From the NCBI GenBank assembly GCA_030247855.1, contig JAPDRN010000003.1:434001-498000 (forward strand): a stretch of DNA of 64,000 nt, in the 5' to 3' direction. The stretch's first letter is position 1, and each line of letters opens with the position of its first letter. This stretch comes from Knufia peltigerae (lineage: Eukaryota > Ascomycota > Eurotiomycetes > Chaetothyriales > Trichomeriaceae). A model generated the notes under the pieces. That model did no database searches and was not told the origin of the DNA. It saw only the letters and a program-made list of their open reading frames with translations. Position numbers and translations under genes: made by a program. This document shows, piece by piece, positions 1-9,581 of this stretch.

Positions 1-125
1 CTGACAACGCTCGCTTCACTGCACGTCTTTGTTTCTCCAAGCGAAAGCGACGAACTGCAGCCCCGATCAAAATCAAGCCACAGGCTTTACTTGCCTCATA
101 TCCTCGTTCCCTCGAATCTGTCAAG

Positions 126-926
126 ATGCAGAAGATATTCTTGCTCCTCTTCTCGATCCTGTTCGTGTCGTGCGTTTCTGCCGACGCCCTCGACGATGCA
201 ATTGCACTTTTCAAACGTCAAAGTGTCCCATTGTCCACGGGCGGCAGCGATTCTGCGAGCGCATCTTCGTCATCGTCGAGTGATAGTGCCCCCAGCAGCA
301 CGACCCCATCCAGCTCTCCTCCGTCCAGTTCAGCCTCGGTCACTGATGTTTCGTCAACCATTACAAGAAGTGCCAGTCCCACAACTTCGACTACCGTCAT
401 CGAGACAACCTCGACATTCACACCCTCAAGCTCTTCGCGAGTCACCGAAAGCTCCTCCCAAGCACCGTTGACCTCTTCGAGCACCTCGTCTGCTTCCAGG
501 ACGCTGATCACGACCGAATCTTTCTCGGAAGTCGTCACCACAATCACAAGTGTCAAAGGAGGAAGCACTATGCACGTCACGAGCACAGGCAGTAGTGCTG
601 TCCCTGTCACCACAAGTGTCGACCCTGCATCCTTGACAAACGGTGGTAATAGCAGTGGTGGCAGCTCCGGATTGAGCTCTACGGCTAAGAAAACCATTGG
701 TGGCGTTGTTGGAGGCGTGGGTGGTGCTTTGCTTCTCGCCGGACTTGCCTACACTGCCTGGCGCATCTGGGGCAAGAAGAAGAACCTCCACGATGATGAT
801 CTCTACGATCCCAATGTCAACCAAGACAAGCTGAGTGCCACCACCGGATCCGACAGCACGCCATTCCAACGAACTCTGGATCAATACCACTCTCCTGGAC
901 CTGTCAACACGGCTTCCAACTTTTAA
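126..926 (+). CDS. Secreted-type Ser/Thr-rich single-pass membrane protein
   Basis: Single exon, 266 aa. Residues 1-19 form a clear signal peptide (MQKIFLLLFS start, cleavage likely after VSA). A Lys-Arg pair at residues 30-31 (LFKRQ) could be a Kex2 site. Residues about 35-185 are almost all Ser, Thr, Pro and Ala, as in heavily O-mannosylated wall proteins. A Gly-rich membrane helix follows at about 191-212, then a KKK stop-transfer and a 47-residue hydrophilic tail. The layout resembles Wsc/Mid2-type wall sensors, but I see no WSC cysteine domain. Function is therefore inferred from architecture only. The ATG follows the context TCAAG and is the first one in frame with the signal peptide. 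Confidence 0.8.
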   Translation: MQKIFLLLFSILFVSCVSADALDDAIALFKRQSVPLSTGGSDSASASSSSSSDSAPSSTTPSSSPPSSSASVTDVSSTITRSASPTTSTTVIETTSTFTPSSSSRVTESSSQAPLTSSSTSSASRTLITTESFSEVVTTITSVKGGSTMHVTSTGSSAVPVTTSVDPASLTNGGNSSGGSSGLSSTAKKTIGGVVGGVGGALLLAGLAYTAWRIWGKKKNLHDDDLYDPNVNQDKLSATTGSDSTPFQRTLDQYHSPGPVNTASNF

Positions 927-1668
927 CACCACCCATCCAGGGCAGCAGTGTCGGTCATCGACCATTACGATCGTCACGAATCTTGTTCTGTATTTAGCGA
1001 AAAGGGACGACATCAAAAATTGTCGCCCTTCCCGGCGCGAGAGCAGGCGTTGCACCTAGGAAGTGGGTCAATTATTGCGAACGGAACTTCATTGTCAAAG
1101 TATTAAACTGAGCGTAATTAGTGCTATTGCACAACTCAAACTGCCAGTCCTTTCCACTGTGTCAGTTGTAAATATGGATATTGCCTTGAATGGAGTGAGG
1201 TGAATTGGCTAAATAGAGAACAAAAAATGAATCAAATTGTTGAAATCAGATCCTTCGCTTTTGCCTTGTACCTTGCATGACGGCACGCCTGGATGCTTTG
1301 TCTCCGGCTTCAAGCAAGGAATATACGAGAGATCGCTACTGTAGGTACCTACATAATAGTCGTATAGATATGCTAGGGTGCCAGTTGTCAGCCACTTGAT
1401 TGAGTTGAATGACAAAATGCGATTAGAAGGGTTTAGCTCGGTATCGGGCGCGTCGCCTTAAAACCGGTCGCGCCTTGCTCGCGTCATATCGAGAGCGTCC
1501 GAGCACTCGAGTCCTCGATTCTACTACTCTCTGACCACTTACTGACTTGATCACAATCGCTTTCAATCTTTGCTCACCTAGAGTTGCAGCCCTTCTAATT
1601 GCCTGGTTACTTGCTGGATTACACAAGTCGACAACCATTCCCAGCACCAGGAAAGCGAGAAGTGTGCA
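927..1668. other. Intergenic, 742 bp
   Basis: 3' region of the membrane protein and leader of the next gene. No ORF with recognisable protein features and no RNA gene seen. Confidence 0.5.
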
Positions 1669-2676
1669 ATGTTTTCTCAACCTACGCCACAGTTTAGTCC
1701 CTTCTTCGCCGCCAATCGTCCGCAGCCTCACCTTTATACACCGGTCACCCCGTCGCCGCTTCGGACGTCGAGGAATGCGAATCTCATGCCTACCAGCCCT
1801 GAACGCAAGGGCGGAGGTTCCTCCCCGTTGAGGTTCGGAAGCTCACCTCTGGGGAAATTCGCTGCTGCCGATGAGCAGGATGAAAACTCCACATCTAATC
1901 GCCTGTCCGGATTCTATCTGCAGAAGACCCCGGAAGCGTCGAAACAATACGCAAGTACGACTGTGGGTGCTGGTGTATTGGCCACCCCCCCAGACTCCTC
2001 GTCGATCGGCAATGGGCAAGCCGGGTTCGGTTTTCAAAGGACCGAGAGCACTTCCGCTTTTCCAAGTCTAGCAGGCTCGGCAAGCGGCAAGAGAAGCAAC
2101 ACTGACACATGGGAAAGTAGAGCAAAAAGTCTCGGATCTGCAAATACACTCGCTCGGCACGCGGCGCAGGGCAGGGAGCAGAAGAAGAGTCGTTTCCTGG
2201 ACCGGATAAGGCGAAGACGCGACGACACACGCAGTGAGCTTGTCGGTGATCAGGTGTTGCGTATGGACTTTGTCAGGGAGCGAAGGATCTGGGAAGACGA
2301 GATGAGGAGACGGGCTGCCGAGGCCGGTGGTGACGGCACTGAAGAAGTCGACATCGATATGATGCTGGATGAGGAGGCCCCGGAAGATGAGATGTCGCCG
2401 ACAGAAGAGTTTGATCCGGAGCTGGAATCTTATTACGATTATCAGACAGGTGATATGCTTGACTTAGGCGGCCCAAGAGAAGGGCTGGGCGGTCAAAACG
2501 ACGACAATTTCCTAGTGGACGAGGATGAGGAGTACGAAGAGGTCTTTCGAGAGCTTATCTTTAAAGATGAGTTCCAACGAAGCCAAGGAAAGACTTTGCA
2601 GTACGAAGGCGGAGGAGGAGACGCTAATGCCAGTGGTGGACAATTGGAGCACGAGGCTGGCATGGATCTTTCTTGA
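1669..2676 (+). CDS. Conserved-looking acidic hypothetical protein
   Basis: Single exon, 335 aa, function not recognised. The N-terminal half is Ser/Pro-rich and disordered-looking with several SP/TP sites (TPVTPSPLR, MPTSPERK), typical of proline-directed phosphorylation. Residues about 165-215 are strongly basic and helical (KKSRFLDRIRRRR, then FVRERRIWEDEMRRRAAE). The C-terminal third is very acidic with Tyr (EEFDPELESYYDYQ, VDEDEEYEEVFRELIF). The charge segregation suggests a nuclear or scaffold protein. No membrane segment or catalytic motif is visible. The start is the first ATG of the frame, about 50 bp after a pyrimidine-rich stretch. Confidence 0.75.
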   Translation: MFSQPTPQFSPFFAANRPQPHLYTPVTPSPLRTSRNANLMPTSPERKGGGSSPLRFGSSPLGKFAAADEQDENSTSNRLSGFYLQKTPEASKQYASTTVGAGVLATPPDSSSIGNGQAGFGFQRTESTSAFPSLAGSASGKRSNTDTWESRAKSLGSANTLARHAAQGREQKKSRFLDRIRRRRDDTRSELVGDQVLRMDFVRERRIWEDEMRRRAAEAGGDGTEEVDIDMMLDEEAPEDEMSPTEEFDPELESYYDYQTGDMLDLGGPREGLGGQNDDNFLVDEDEEYEEVFRELIFKDEFQRSQGKTLQYEGGGGDANASGGQLEHEAGMDLS

Positions 2677-3663
2677 ACAAAGCAAAGGATTTGTGCTACA
2701 TTATGAGGCGTACTGCCTGTACATTTACACAAGCGTAGGAGCTGCGGTTTTGATCGACAGATTGTGGTCAAGTGAGTGTATAGTGGCGGGCCTCGACTCT
2801 TGTTGTTGACACCAGAGGGCACTACAGGGTGCTCGCAACTGTCCTCGATTTGAGCTCAGCGATGGGAGGTGTCATTCTGCAACGAAGAAGGCACGACATG
2901 ATCACGCATCATTGATGATTCTTGAAAGCAATGGCCCCTTCTCATGGACCTATCATGAGTACATTTGTTCCTGTTGAGTTGAAGATTCGATCAGGAATAA
3001 CCTTTTGTGGCATCAGGAACAATTTTCCTTCGAAGACTCTCATGCCTCTATCTAAAAGGCTCCTCTGACACGGATAGAACACTGCGACTCTCTCTGCTTG
3101 GGTCTCAAGCCTCCCACAAGGTGCAGCGTATAGAGTTACCTATAAAGGTTAGCGTAGTCTACTGGAACTCAATATAACTGCCCGGAAGAGGAAAGCGCGA
3201 AGTCAAGTCTCGTTCAACGCTCGACGAAACCTCAGAAGTACTCGGTGCATCAAGATCACAGACGGCCGCTTGGGCTCAAGAGGAATGGCCGCTTTGTGTG
3301 CGCGAGTTGTCGTTGGTTCATGGTGTCGATGCTGCTTGCAGTCAAGTGCCACCAGTTGTCGAACCGGAGAAGAAGCATGGTCCCTTTCCCACCATCCTCG
3401 GTTCCTCTTCGAACGAGCAGACTCATGCTTGCAAGGGATGGCTTAGGGATGGCTTTTGGATGGGGGCCTGACCCTTTGCTATGATCAGTGTCATGGGCCA
3501 CGTCTTTGCCTTCCATCACGATCTCAAAGTGTGTGTATACTCGTGTCTAGGGTCCGGCCTTCTTTCGAAAACCAAAAAAATCGCCCCCTAGTTCTTGCAC
3601 CATTCGTATTCTTGTTCGAGCCACCTCCTTCAATCCTCCCCAGTACATGAGTGACAGTAGGCT
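2677..3663. other. Intergenic, about 1 kb
   Basis: No supported gene. Short ORFs here overlap on both strands and show no domain features. Confidence 0.5.
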
Positions 3664-5200
3664 ATGGACGAGCAAAAACACAAAGAGACACACCAGCCTG
3701 CCGTCTGTGCAAGTGCCAGCAACAAGTACAAGCAAAAACTCAAGCAGACCTACGCCTTCTGGACGTGTCAGTACCATCTTGGTTTCCGACATCCTACGGC
3801 AACAGAACTAATAGCAGACGCTGCAGTCATACAAAACCAGACGATCTTTTTGACCTCACTAGCTAGTTATGCGGCCATGTACTCGCAGGTCTTCTTTTCG
3901 ATCGGGTTTCCGCACCTGTGTTCAGTCACGTAAGTTGCTACCAGGCCTCGAGCTGTAAATGGAGTAACCCAGTATAACGAGCCGAGTCCAACTTGAAATT
4001 AACGGATGGATTACAGGGCATTGATTACCTTTGGGCAAATGCTAGTTGTACCGTTCTTAGTGGAAAACCAGTCGACGAAACCTTGCAAGAGTGGCCAGCA
4101 GCACAACAACCAGGTAAGGACGTCATGCAAGTCGTCAGCAGTACTAAGCAGATGAAACAATGTTCGTTGACTTCACAGCTCGTTCATACTGGAGCTTATC
4201 GTCGCTTGCTTTCTTATATCGCTGCCTGGAGCGTCTTGATTGGAGAATTTTCGACGCTGTCTATCAACGCTTCATACTGCGCGTCAGCGGCGTGTGATCT
4301 TATGGGGTTCTCAGGTCCCAATTCCCAGCAGAAGGCAAGGCGCATCACCCAAGTCTATGGTTAAGTGTACGATTTTCGAGGACTCTTTGCTAAAGGTATT
4401 CATTCTCCATAGGTTTATCCCGCGCTATTGATCTATTTGGCTGCTCTCGCGAGGCCCGCAATCTTCGACTGGCTATCAAAGCAGTTGGTACCGAGAAAGG
4501 ACCTGTTGGCTGAATTGTCCAATGTTTCAAGCTGTCTTTTCCTGGCTTTCGCCATACGGGTGGAAACCGACAGCAAAAACACGAACTCTGCTTCTCCAAA
4601 AGGCCTCGATCCCTCTGGTCGGATGTCAAAGGACCGGGTGATCAATTGGAGCATGTCCGTATTGCTCTATACTCTATATGGATTCGACGGTGTGATATAC
4701 TGTAAGCTTATGGCTTACGGATTACTTATAGCATGGATTTATACTGATGCAGGAGCAATCTACAGTCATTTCAGAAATGAATGACATTACTCGTGATACT
4801 CCCGTGAGTAAAGGGGTGATATTATCCGCTACCTACTCTTTCATGTTCTTCAGCATGATGACTGATTCAAATCAGAGCTTCTTGATCTGGACCATGGTAA
4901 TGGCTGGGCCTGTCGCTTGCCTCTCGACTACCATTGTGTGGCTTACACCAGGAAGTAATTGGGCTTTCTATTACAAAGTGACCTCTGAGTACCTTGTAAG
5001 TTGAGGAATAACAAATGGTTTCCCTTTCCAATACTGCCATTTCTGACGAATCGGTCGGACAGACTCGACTCTGCCGGTCAATAGAATCAAGTCATCCTGG
5101 CAGCCATGTGTGGTTTGCCTTGATCTTGACGGGCCTCAATTCTTTCATGATTGCTAATGTCTACACAGCTGGATCCGTATTCATCTGGTCAATGACATAG
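3664..5200 (+). pseudogene. Truncated, diverged amino-acid/choline-type permease relic (APC family)
   Basis: Splicing 3664-3766, 3827-3929, 4017-4113, 4179-4334, 4413-4701, 4766-4803 and 4876-4995 gives a permease-like protein. It aligns along its length with the intact permease at 9582-11526: KLKQTYAFWT against ELKRIHTFWS, YRRLLSYIAAWSVLIGEFS against YRRFLSYTVSYCVLVCEVS, and SEMNDITRDTP against SEEMKNPSRDAP. Exons 2, 3 and 4 are 103, 97 and 156 nt in both genes, and the fifth is 289 against 292, with matching phases. Signs of decay are a GC rather than GT donor after exon 4, an extra intron-like insert inside the RDTP segment, a frame break after about 4995, and a stop at 5198-5200. That stop sits directly after a segment matching GLN...VWKM, so about 150 C-terminal residues are missing. 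Family residues are widely substituted. It could be a truncated expressed paralogue, but a pseudogene is the simpler reading. Confidence 0.75.
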
Positions 5201-5485
5201 ACAATTTTGAACTCTGTGCTTTTATTCAAAACTTCTTTACCTAGGAGATCATGAACTTGAATAATCATACCATCTATAGTATTCCAACCCCTTCCACAAT
5301 GGAAAGGCTAAAATTGCTTCTAGGGCCATAGAATTTCTATTCACCGTATTTCAGACTACAGGCTACATATGTGACCGTAGCGTGGACATAGAGTCTGCTA
5401 GACCAAAGCAAGGCCCTGAGCGAGCATACGATGAGAAGTATAGGTTTTTTTCAAATTCAGCCCATACCGCCGCCTTTCCTCCACT

Positions 5486-7171
5486 TCAACTGCCGCCAAA
5501 AAATCTCTCAAACGCCTTTGCAGCTCTCGTCAGAGGTCGTTGATTTTGTTGTAACGCTGCCAGAGGAGGAGGAGGCGTCGTCGTCGCATCGAATGAATCG
5601 GGTTCGTCTAGCAACAAACAATTGATGCCTTCTTCGTCGGCGGGCAGGTTCATGCGTTTGTCGCCGCTTACCGGATCCCTCCACCCGCCGGTCATTTTGA
5701 TGTACCCATCCAGCGCGTCCACGATGCTGGAACCCAACTCCAAAGCGTGACTCGCACGGGAGTGGGTGTAGTGCGTGAGCAACTTGTGGAGCAAGTCTCT
5801 GCCGGCTTCATCGGTTCCTCCTTCTTTTCGCCGAGCGGCAGAAACGAGAATCTCCCCGGTGCGTTCGACCCACTCGACGTCTCGCAGTGACTGGGACTCG
5901 AATCCCACCAGCATGTCTTGCACCAGGGGTCTGAACAGTCGAGGCGCCGAGCACATGTAATACAGGACTCGCTTGAACAGGCGGCCGGCAAAGAGGGAGG
6001 CTTCCTGGAGCTGGAAACCCGGGTTCAAAAAGGTCGAAGAGGCCTCCTTGAGGAGGTACCGGTGCTGGCCAAACTCGGGCGGGACCGACTGCACGCCCAA
6101 CCACCACGGGACAAACGGCGCGGCGACGGAACCGGTGGGCGCGATCCAGATCCGGCGCAGGTCCGGGTCCATGTTGCTGTCCTTGGGGAGGCGGACCACC
6201 TGGCCATACCCGGCTTCGTCGGTAGACATGCGAGGGTCACGAACCAGGGACATGAGGTCCTGTTCGGTGACGGGGACTTTTTTTAGAGTGGCCTCTTCCA
6301 TTTCCCGGTGCGAGACTCGGCCTACGCCACCTCCCACGGGGGACGTGTCGTCCTGGGCGAGACCGTAGACCTCGACGAGGTTGATCAAGGACGGCGTTTT
6401 GGAGGCGCGGCTGCTCCACCAGCCTTGCTCTTGGGCGAACGTCACCAGGTGCGGCGCGCCCATGTAGTTTTCGGGGTCCCGCTCGAAGTCGACGGGGAAA
6501 TCCCCAATGTACCCGGGGTACAAGACCCGGACCTCGTCGGGACGCAACCTCTCGGCCGCCCACAACTTTCGACCTCCGGCAAACTCCCACACGACCCAGG
6601 CCTCGTCCCGGTCGGCCACGAGGTGGGTGTTGCCTCCGTACGTGGCGTAGCCGTGCTCGCGGATCAGCTCGCCGATGATCTCGACGGCGTGGCGGGCGGA
6701 ACGAGCGCGCTCCATCACCAGCCTCGCCAGGTTGGAGTAGTTGACCCCCGTCTGGGGGTCGGGGGTCATGTCGACCAGCTCTCGCCGGTTCGGAGCCCAC
6801 ACGTCCCGCACCGCCACCCCGCGGTCGTTGAGCCCGCCGTTGGTCAAAGGAGCCGGCAGGCCCCAGTAGTCCGAGTACTCCATGCTGATGTACCGGTGGG
6901 TGTGGCTCACCTGGGGGATGGTGATGAGGCGCCCGGGGAGGACGGCCTCGTCGGTCACTCCCACGGTGATGGTCTCGTTCGCGGCGTGCTCCGCCGCGGG
7001 GAATATCTGGAGCCAGTGACCAGACACTTCCTCGCCGCTGCCGCCGATGAGTATGTCGCCGGACGCCGTGAGAGAAGAGCCCACGTAGAATGCGTAGCTG
7101 GCATCGACGACGACGGCGAGAGACGCGACGTAGACGAAGAACAATAAGAGGTCGCCCGAGGACTGAAGCAT
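5486..7171 (-). CDS. C69-family dipeptidase-like Ntn hydrolase, secreted
   Basis: Single exon, 561 aa when started at the ATG at 7171. The longer frame begins at 7261, but 7171 places a signal peptide at the N terminus (DLLLFFVYVASLAVVVDA). The mature protein would begin ASYAFYVGSSLTASGD, matching the N-terminal strand of peptidase family C69 (bacterial PepD, fungal and plant homologues). It continues with GGSGEEVSGHWLQIFP, an NDRGVAVRDVW segment, and YGGNTHLVADRDEAWVVWEF, all typical of the family. Family members normally expose a catalytic Cys at the mature N terminus. Here the equivalent position reads Ser (codon at 7097-7099). The gene is visibly richer in G+C than its neighbours. It lies between the permease relic and a mitochondrial carrier. 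Expected role: cleavage of dipeptides outside the cell or in the secretory path, if it is active. Confidence 0.8.
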   Translation of the reverse strand: MLQSSGDLLLFFVYVASLAVVVDASYAFYVGSSLTASGDILIGGSGEEVSGHWLQIFPAAEHAANETITVGVTDEAVLPGRLITIPQVSHTHRYISMEYSDYWGLPAPLTNGGLNDRGVAVRDVWAPNRRELVDMTPDPQTGVNYSNLARLVMERARSARHAVEIIGELIREHGYATYGGNTHLVADRDEAWVVWEFAGGRKLWAAERLRPDEVRVLYPGYIGDFPVDFERDPENYMGAPHLVTFAQEQGWWSSRASKTPSLINLVEVYGLAQDDTSPVGGGVGRVSHREMEEATLKKVPVTEQDLMSLVRDPRMSTDEAGYGQVVRLPKDSNMDPDLRRIWIAPTGSVAAPFVPWWLGVQSVPPEFGQHRYLLKEASSTFLNPGFQLQEASLFAGRLFKRVLYYMCSAPRLFRPLVQDMLVGFESQSLRDVEWVERTGEILVSAARRKEGGTDEAGRDLLHKLLTHYTHSRASHALELGSSIVDALDGYIKMTGGWRDPVSGDKRMNLPADEEGINCLLLDEPDSFDATTTPPPPLAALQQNQRPLTRAAKAFERFFGGS

Positions 7172-7650
7172 GGTTGTGATGCGAGATGAGGTAATAGATA
7201 CGAGTATTTGATGCCTACTTTCCGAAAAGGAAAGAAAAAAAAGTTGCAGAATCTCAGTCACGTCCCAGAGATAAAGGGTTGTTTTGTAGAGTGTTTAGAC
7301 AGGTTGGTGCGTTTTCCCCGCTGCCGTGGATCGGTCCATGGCCATGGCAATTCCGCTCATCCCATGAACAAGTACATAATATGCTTTGAGACCAGACAGA
7401 TCGAAATGCGACGACATACTGATCGGTTACTCGTAATGGTAGTTCGCGTACGTACGTCAAATTATACGAGGCATGCGGCATCAAGGAAGGGCAGCGAGGC
7501 TAAACCCCAAATGGCAGTTAAATGGAGGTTGCAGTTTGTCGCGACAGAGAAATGCTTGTACGATCGCCCCAGATGTATCAAGAGTTGCATTTTCAAGAGG
7601 AATCAACGGATAGTACAGAGTAGAGAGCTCTTTTTACATCATCTAAACCA
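7172..7650. other. Intergenic, 479 bp
   Basis: 5' region of the dipeptidase gene and 3' region of the carrier gene. No gene supported. Confidence 0.5.
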
Positions 7651-8691
7651 TCACTCTTCCATGTTACACAGCGTCTTTATCGCCTCATAGCTTCCCAGGT
7701 ATATCCCACCCCCGACGCCTGCGGCAATGCACGTCAGAAGAGACCCTCTGAACAAGGCTGCCCATCCTTCACGGCGGACAATGTCTCTCGCAAAAGCCAA
7801 GGCGTTCAAATTTGCCAGTTTTGGCTTGGCTGATTTTACACCAACTCCCTCGACTGTAGTGATCGTCCGGGAATGCTGGTCCTCTACTGCGCGACCGGCT
7901 GCGAGTCTCATCCTGAGTCTGATCACATCGGCAGGAACAAAAATCCACGATGAGCAGCAGCCGGCAATGGCGCCGCAGACAGCACTTGCTTTGACCTGCT
8001 GTACCGGGTCGGAGTCGCCCGTTTGCGGCCTGCAGTACTCGAAGGGCGAATTTTGCTTGAGCTCCTCGTAGATCGAAAACATGAGACACACGTGGGGCAG
8101 CTGAGCTGCCACCAACACGCTGTAACCTGCCCATAGTTTGGACGGTTGTTTGACAAACAACCTTAGCAACTTCAGCACTTGTGCCGCCGCCGACCGTGAC
8201 AGTTGGTCGGGCGGGTGTCGATGAGAGGGTGTCCGGATGGCCTGCGCATTCTGCTTCAGCACTTGGGCAGGATTGATGATGGCGCACGCGAGAAGTTCGC
8301 CTGCCGCGCTTCCAGCCGCATAGTCGAATGAACGTGGTAGGCTGGCGAAGTGTCCAGCTGCGCGAGCCTTGGAAAACGATGCCCTGACGGAATCGTACAC
8401 TGTGAAGAAGGCGATGGACGCCGGTATGTTTGCGACCACGGTAGGACCGAAGCCTCGATAGAGGCGATGGAACAGAGTTTTGTCGAACAACCGACTGGTT
8501 GTAGAAGTTGTTCCATGAGGGGCGTTTCCTGACTGTATGCGACAAATGACCGTGTCCAATGGGTGGATTATGCCATCGGTGAGTGCGGCGGCACCACCAG
8601 CTGCCTGAATAACTTCAATTTTCGTTTGTCTTCAAGTTGGGACTGATGTGCTGCTTACCACACTCAGTGCCATTGCATTTTCTGCAAACAT
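7651..8691 (-). CDS. Mitochondrial carrier family protein, substrate unknown
   Basis: Two exons, 8691-8659 and 8604-7651, joined over a 54-nt intron, giving 328 aa. The first exon supplies only 11 residues (MFAENAMALSV). Without it the frame has no ATG before the first repeat. Three carrier repeats are visible: HPLDTVICRIQ near the N terminus, NPAQVLKQNAQ in the middle and VPADVIRLRMR in the third, each followed by helices and G-rich loops (LYRGFGPTVVANIP, LFRGSLLTCIAAGVGGG). The family exchanges metabolites across the inner mitochondrial membrane. The layout is nearest the S-adenosylmethionine carrier type, but this is a weak assignment. Repeat 1 lacks the usual Lys/Arg of PxDxxK (Ile instead) and repeat 2 has Gln for the acidic residue. 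Confidence 0.85.
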
Positions 8692-9581
8692 GGTACCGTA
8701 TTCTAAAAGTTATCGCGTAATGTTCCTATGGTCAGAGTCGCGTCATCGCGGGTAGCTTTCGAAGGTGTTGCCTCGTGGATTTATGTCGCCTCGTAGATGC
8801 CGCCCGAGGAGACTCTGTTCACTTGATGGGTTCTGATATTGAAACACCGGTTATCACTCGATGGCCATCCGTGCAAGACGAAAACGGGCCCGTCTTGCTC
8901 AAGCCGTACGTCGGATTTGTATGCGACCTTAGGATCCTGATCCCAGCTGCGCAGATGTTGCCGTGGTTGGATATAGGATACGAAAACTCAACAACGATAG
9001 GTTATAGATGACCCGGGGTTGTCCATAGTATCTGGATCAGTCGATGCCGACATGGACAATCTTTCAAATTTTGATAGCTAGATGTCCAATTACGAGTACG
9101 AGGTGGATTGCCGCTCCACTCTCCATTTTATGCTCCTTTGTAGTTTAGCTCCGAAATCAATTTTCTCCAATCAATGCTTCTTTTGGGTGTAGATTATCAC
9201 CTTCATGAATGCTCTCTACAATCGATTTATTTTAACTTCTCGACTCAGCCGCGTATGGGTGGCGGCTTTCGATCGATCCGTTATATGGGCCGAAAATCTT
9301 CAATCCCTGGGCCTTTCGCTTACCGCGCAATCCTCCATCATGGATTCTCTTATTATTGGCCTTATTTGTACAAACACAGCAACTGGAGGAGCAGCAACCT
9401 ACACCCTGCTATCATTGCCAAATTGTATAGAAATACCTGAACTGGAACCGCAATGTACAGTGCCGCCCTCCATCGACCTTTGGTCTTGTCTTGCCTGAAT
9501 GATATTTGTCGCATTCTGCGCCAAAGAACAGCATTGAGACGCTAGAGTGAATGCCAGTTGCGCTTTGAACCCGATCCAGAC
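8692..9581. other. Intergenic, 890 bp
   Basis: Divergent promoter region between the carrier and permease genes. A 97-codon ORF at 9205-9498 has no recognisable features, so I do not call it. Confidence 0.5.

Noticed and set aside
5880..5910. T-arm-like GGGATTCGAGTCCC on the minus strand
   Set aside because: Lies inside the dipeptidase frame and encodes conserved-looking residues. No other tRNA arms.
6308..7147. 279-codon plus-strand ORF over the dipeptidase
   Set aside because: Antisense shadow caused by high third-position G+C. No domain features.
9205..9498. 97-codon ORF between carrier and permease
   Set aside because: No motif, no membrane pattern and no splice partner.
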